In this document: positions 5,854 through 7,998 of the stretch, one piece after another
Layout of the letters: each line of letters begins with the position of its first letter
How positions within the stretch are numbered: the first letter of the stretch is position 1
DNA from: Anaerolineales bacterium
GTDB lineage: Bacteria; Chloroflexota; Anaerolineae; Anaerolineales; Villigracilaceae
NCBI GenBank assembly: GCA_025966435.1
Contig: JAICRQ010000146.1
Span: forward strand, 1 to 7,998
Direction of reading: 5' to 3'
DNA: 7,998 bases
Notes under the pieces: model-generated
Database searches by the model: none
What the model was told of the DNA's origin: nothing
What the model saw: the letters and a program-made list of their open reading frames with translations, nothing else
Program-made: the position numbers and the translations under genes

Positions 5854-5878
5854 TGGACGGCAGTGCAACTGCCGTCCA
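5854..5878. terminator. strong bidirectional rho-independent terminator
   Basis: A perfect 11-bp stem (TGGACGGCAGT against ACTGCCGTCCA) with a 3-nt loop. A run of seven A lies on the left (5847-5853) and AACTTTTT on the right (5879-5886), so a U-tract follows the hairpin in either direction. It ends both the sulfite-oxidase-like gene and the htrA-type gene. Confidence 0.93.
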
Positions 5879-5888
5879 AACTTTTTAA

Positions 5889-7025
5889 TTAGGGTCGTGC
5901 ACCAAGTGTCACAGTCACATCCGTCGTCTGACCGTCTCGCAAGACAGTCAACACAACGCTATCACCGGGGGATTTATTCGTCGTGAGGTAAGCAAGCAGA
6001 TGATCAAACGTCGGGACGGGTTGTCCATCAATCGCGGTGATGACATCGCCGCCCGCCTGGAGGTTTTCCAGGCTCGTTGGCTGCGTGCCGCCACGGATGC
6101 CTGCCTGGTCGGCGGGGCCGCCCGGTTCGACGCGAGTCACATAGGCACCGGTATACGTGTTCAGCCCCAGCGCTTCAATGGCCTGCAGGCTTAATTCATC
6201 GATCGAAGAAATACCCAGATAAGGATATTCATAACGCCCATCGCGGATTAAGTAGGGGACAATCCGTTTTACCAGGTTAATAGAGATCGAGAAACCTACG
6301 CCTGAATTGACGGCATTGCCGGTGAGCTCGTTGAATGTCTCTGTTCGGATCGATTGGTTAACCCCTACCACTTCACCGTTCAAATTAAAGAGTGGTCCGC
6401 CGGAATTGCCAGGGTTAATCGCCGCGTCCGTTTGGATGATGTCCGCGGTGCTGAATCGTCCACCGCTTTCCGGGTCGATAGAAGCCGTTTGCGTTCGTCC
6501 GAGTCCCGAGACGATGCCCAGGGTCATGGTGCCGCTCAAGCCAAACGGGTTTCCAATCGCTACAACCTGCTCTCCGACATTCAATGTGTTGGAGTCGCCA
6601 AGTGCCAGAGGGTGGAGCTGATCTGCCGGGGCATCCACTTTGATGACCGCAATATCCGCATCTCCATCGGAGCCAATCACTGTCCCATGGGCTCGAAAGC
6701 CCGACGCAAACGCAATTTCCACATCGTTGACGCCTTCCACAACATGCTGATTTGTTACGACATGTCCTTCACTATCGATGACAAAGCCTGATCCTTCACT
6801 TCGATCCGTCTGAATCGCAACCACCCCGGGCAGCACCTGCTGGTAAAGCGCCTCCAGGGTGCTTTCTGCTTCTGCAGGATCAGCAGGTGTTGGTAAAACG
6901 GGAGCGGTTGCCTGAGGCTGGAAGATCGCTGTCGGTTGAACCTGCGGCAGCGCCGGCACGCCGGATATCTGACAGGCAAGCATGGATACCATTAAGACGG
7001 ATAATACGAATAATACGCGTTTCAT
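5889..7025 (-). CDS. HtrA/Deg-type trypsin-like serine protease with PDZ domain, lipoprotein
   Basis: A 378-residue S1C protease that degrades misfolded proteins in the envelope. The N-terminus (MKRVLFVLSVLMVSMLACQ) is a lipoprotein signal with Cys18 as the lipidated residue; the lipobox is slightly atypical, with Met at -3. A Pro/Thr/Ala/Gln-rich linker spans about 23-52. The protease domain has a complete triad: His94 in TNQHVVEG, Asp124 in DADIAVIK and Ser208 in GNSGGPLF. One PDZ domain spans about 268-376, including YLGISS and GPADQAGI, and would bind C-termini of substrates. The start at 7025 is favoured because AAAGGA precedes it by four bases and it begins exactly at the signal peptide. 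A longer frame from 7073 would add sixteen unlikely residues inside the upstream gene. The gene lies ten bases after the dnaJ-type stop codon, so co-transcription and coupled translation are likely. Confidence 0.93.
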   Translation of the reverse strand: MKRVLFVLSVLMVSMLACQISGVPALPQVQPTAIFQPQATAPVLPTPADPAEAESTLEALYQQVLPGVVAIQTDRSEGSGFVIDSEGHVVTNQHVVEGVNDVEIAFASGFRAHGTVIGSDGDADIAVIKVDAPADQLHPLALGDSNTLNVGEQVVAIGNPFGLSGTMTLGIVSGLGRTQTASIDPESGGRFSTADIIQTDAAINPGNSGGPLFNLNGEVVGVNQSIRTETFNELTGNAVNSGVGFSISINLVKRIVPYLIRDGRYEYPYLGISSIDELSLQAIEALGLNTYTGAYVTRVEPGGPADQAGIRGGTQPTSLENLQAGGDVITAIDGQPVPTFDHLLAYLTTNKSPGDSVVLTVLRDGQTTDVTVTLGARP

Positions 7026-7035
7026 TTCATCCTTT

Positions 7036-7938
7036 CTAAAACTTAAGACGTGAGGCTTCTTCCAGCAATTCACGTTGTTTAGGAGATAGATACTTGGGGA
7101 CCTGGACTTTCAGGCGCACATAGAGATCGCCCTTTTCGTCCTTGTTCTTTAGGCTGGGCATGCCGCGACCTGCCAATCGAAAAACCTGCTCGGGCTGCGT
7201 ACCCGCTGGAATGTTGAGCTTCACCTTTCCGCTCAACGTTTCCACATCGGCTTCGCCGCCGAGGATGGCTGTGAAGACATTGGCTGTAGCTGTAGTATGC
7301 AGATCGTTGCCACGACGCTCAAAGCGTGGGTCTTCCCTTACATCCACGATCAGATATAGATCCAGTCCATTGGGTCCCGCGCCCGCCACGCGCACTTTAG
7401 AACCGGTGCGTACCCCGGCAGGAATACGGACCTGTTTTTGCTTGCCATCGCTCTCGAACACGCGTGTTGTCCCCTGAAAGGCTTCTTCCAGTGTGATCTC
7501 CAGTTCCTGCTGATAGCCTTGCGGTTGCTGGCGTGTACGCGTGCGTGTGCCTGTTCCCGCCCCTTGACCAAAGATCGTGCGGAAGAAATCCGAGAAGCCG
7601 CCCCCCCCGCTGCCAAAAAGATCGTCTAGGTCGCCGTATTCCACCCGGACCCCGCCGGGGAAGCCGCCATATTGGTCCCAGTTGAAATCTCCTGGCGCAC
7701 CACGCCGCTGCCAGTTGGAATAGTCGCTTCCGAGCCTATCGTAATGGGCGCGTTTCGTAGCATCATTAAGGACCTGATATGCCTCATTGATCTCTTTGAA
7801 CCGTTCCTCGGCTTGTTGATCGTTCGGGTTGCGGTCGGGATGATATTGCATTGCCAGTTTTCGATAGGCTTTGCGGATATCGTCTTCGCTGGCATTTCGT
7901 TCCACACCCAGGATCTTGTAGTAGTCTTTGTAGTCCAT
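7036..7938 (-). CDS. DnaJ-family co-chaperone, zinc-less CbpA-like (class B)
   Basis: A 300-residue Hsp40 that stimulates the ATPase of DnaK and delivers clients. The J domain covers residues 1-70 with the HPD motif at 33-35. A Gly/Phe-rich linker follows at about 80-130, with a GSGGGGF run and a TRTRTR stretch. C-terminal domains I and II (about 143-281) bind clients and include [20 protein letters not shown] and [15 protein letters not shown]. The short C-terminal helix ([14 protein letters not shown]) is typical. No CxxCxGxG motifs are present, so it lacks the zinc finger of class A DnaJ. The htrA-type gene follows directly. The ATG at 7938 is preceded in frame by two stop codons, so no longer form is possible. 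The only GGAG upstream is 15 bases away, which is too far to be a normal ribosome site. CbpA or a lineage-specific DnaJ are both reasonable names. Confidence 0.93.
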   Translation of the reverse strand: MDYKDYYKILGVERNASEDDIRKAYRKLAMQYHPDRNPNDQQAEERFKEINEAYQVLNDATKRAHYDRLGSDYSNWQRRGAPGDFNWDQYGGFPGGVRVEYGDLDDLFGSGGGGFSDFFRTIFGQGAGTGTRTRTRQQPQGYQQELEITLEEAFQGTTRVFESDGKQKQVRIPAGVRTGSKVRVAGAGPNGLDLYLIVDVREDPRFERRGNDLHTTATANVFTAILGGEADVETLSGKVKLNIPAGTQPEQVFRLAGRGMPSLKNKDEKGDLYVRLKVQVPKYLSPKQRELLEEASRLKF

Positions 7939-7943
7939 AAGTA

Positions 7944-7949
7944 ATTATC
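7944..7949 (-). promoter_or_regulatory. possible -10 box of the dnaJ-htrA operon (leaderless start?)
   Basis: GATAAT on the minus strand ends five bases before the ATG, so transcription could begin at or next to the start codon. This would explain the lack of a nearby Shine-Dalgarno site. No -35 consensus was found at 17 bases spacing, so support is weak. Confidence 0.3.
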
Positions 7950-7998
7950 AGTACTCCACGAAACAGAAGGATTCCCCGAAAACAGGGGTGCGGGCGTA

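Noticed and set aside
7026..7073. Longer N-terminus for the HtrA-type protease
   Set aside because: It would overlap the dnaJ-type gene and place sixteen residues before a well-formed lipoprotein signal that has its own ribosome site.
7974..7988. CCCC/GGGG hairpin near the right edge
   Set aside because: Only four base pairs and no U-run in either direction, so a terminator call is not supported.

Overview
The window reads as a piece of bacterial chromosome with moderate to high GC, tightly packed, with classical Shine-Dalgarno sites and sigma-70-like promoters. The gene mix points tentatively to a Chloroflexota (Anaerolineae-like) genome: a DUF2089 zinc-ribbon/HTH protein followed by a protein with a SHOCT-like N-terminus, a lipoprotein-type HtrA protease with a Pro/Thr/Ala-rich linker, a zinc-less DnaJ/CbpA co-chaperone, and a small cytosolic sulfite-oxidase-like enzyme. 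This taxon is inferred from family content only; there is no rRNA or other marker here.

Layout. (1) 2-814, plus strand: the C-terminal part of an M20-family metallo-hydrolase cut by the window edge. (2) 923-2062, plus strand: an exported alpha/beta hydrolase resembling platelet-activating-factor acetylhydrolase, in more AT-rich DNA. (3) 2078-2109: a perfect 11-bp hairpin between convergent genes. (4) 4068 to 2132, minus strand: a two-gene operon with an ATGA stop/start overlap. It encodes a DUF2089 protein (127 aa) and a 518-aa protein made of a SHOCT-like N-terminus plus fifteen gapless 29-residue helical repeats and a partial sixteenth. Its promoter region carries three AT-rich near-palindromes. 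(5) 4849 to 4274, minus strand: an ECF-type sigma factor with an acidic tail, its own terminator and no visible anti-sigma partner. (6) 4850-5203: a divergent control region. (7) 5204-5848, plus strand: a sulfite-oxidase-like molybdopterin enzyme. (8) 5854-5878: a strong bidirectional terminator. (9) 7938 to 5889, minus strand: a dnaJ-type co-chaperone and htrA-type protease pair that is probably co-transcribed.

How they fit together. The dnaJ/htrA pair is a protein-quality-control unit, with cytosolic Hsp70 recruitment and an envelope-anchored protease. The DUF2089/repeat-protein operon looks like a small regulatory unit. The two proteins share a related 'LxxGxIxxxEAxxLL' module, which suggests that they interact. 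The repeat protein is the most unusual item here: a cytosolic, cysteine-free alpha-solenoid-like array with a histidine recurring every 29 residues. The ECF sigma gene, the DUF2089 operon and the sulfite-oxidase-like gene each have their own promoter or terminator signals, so they are probably separate transcription units.
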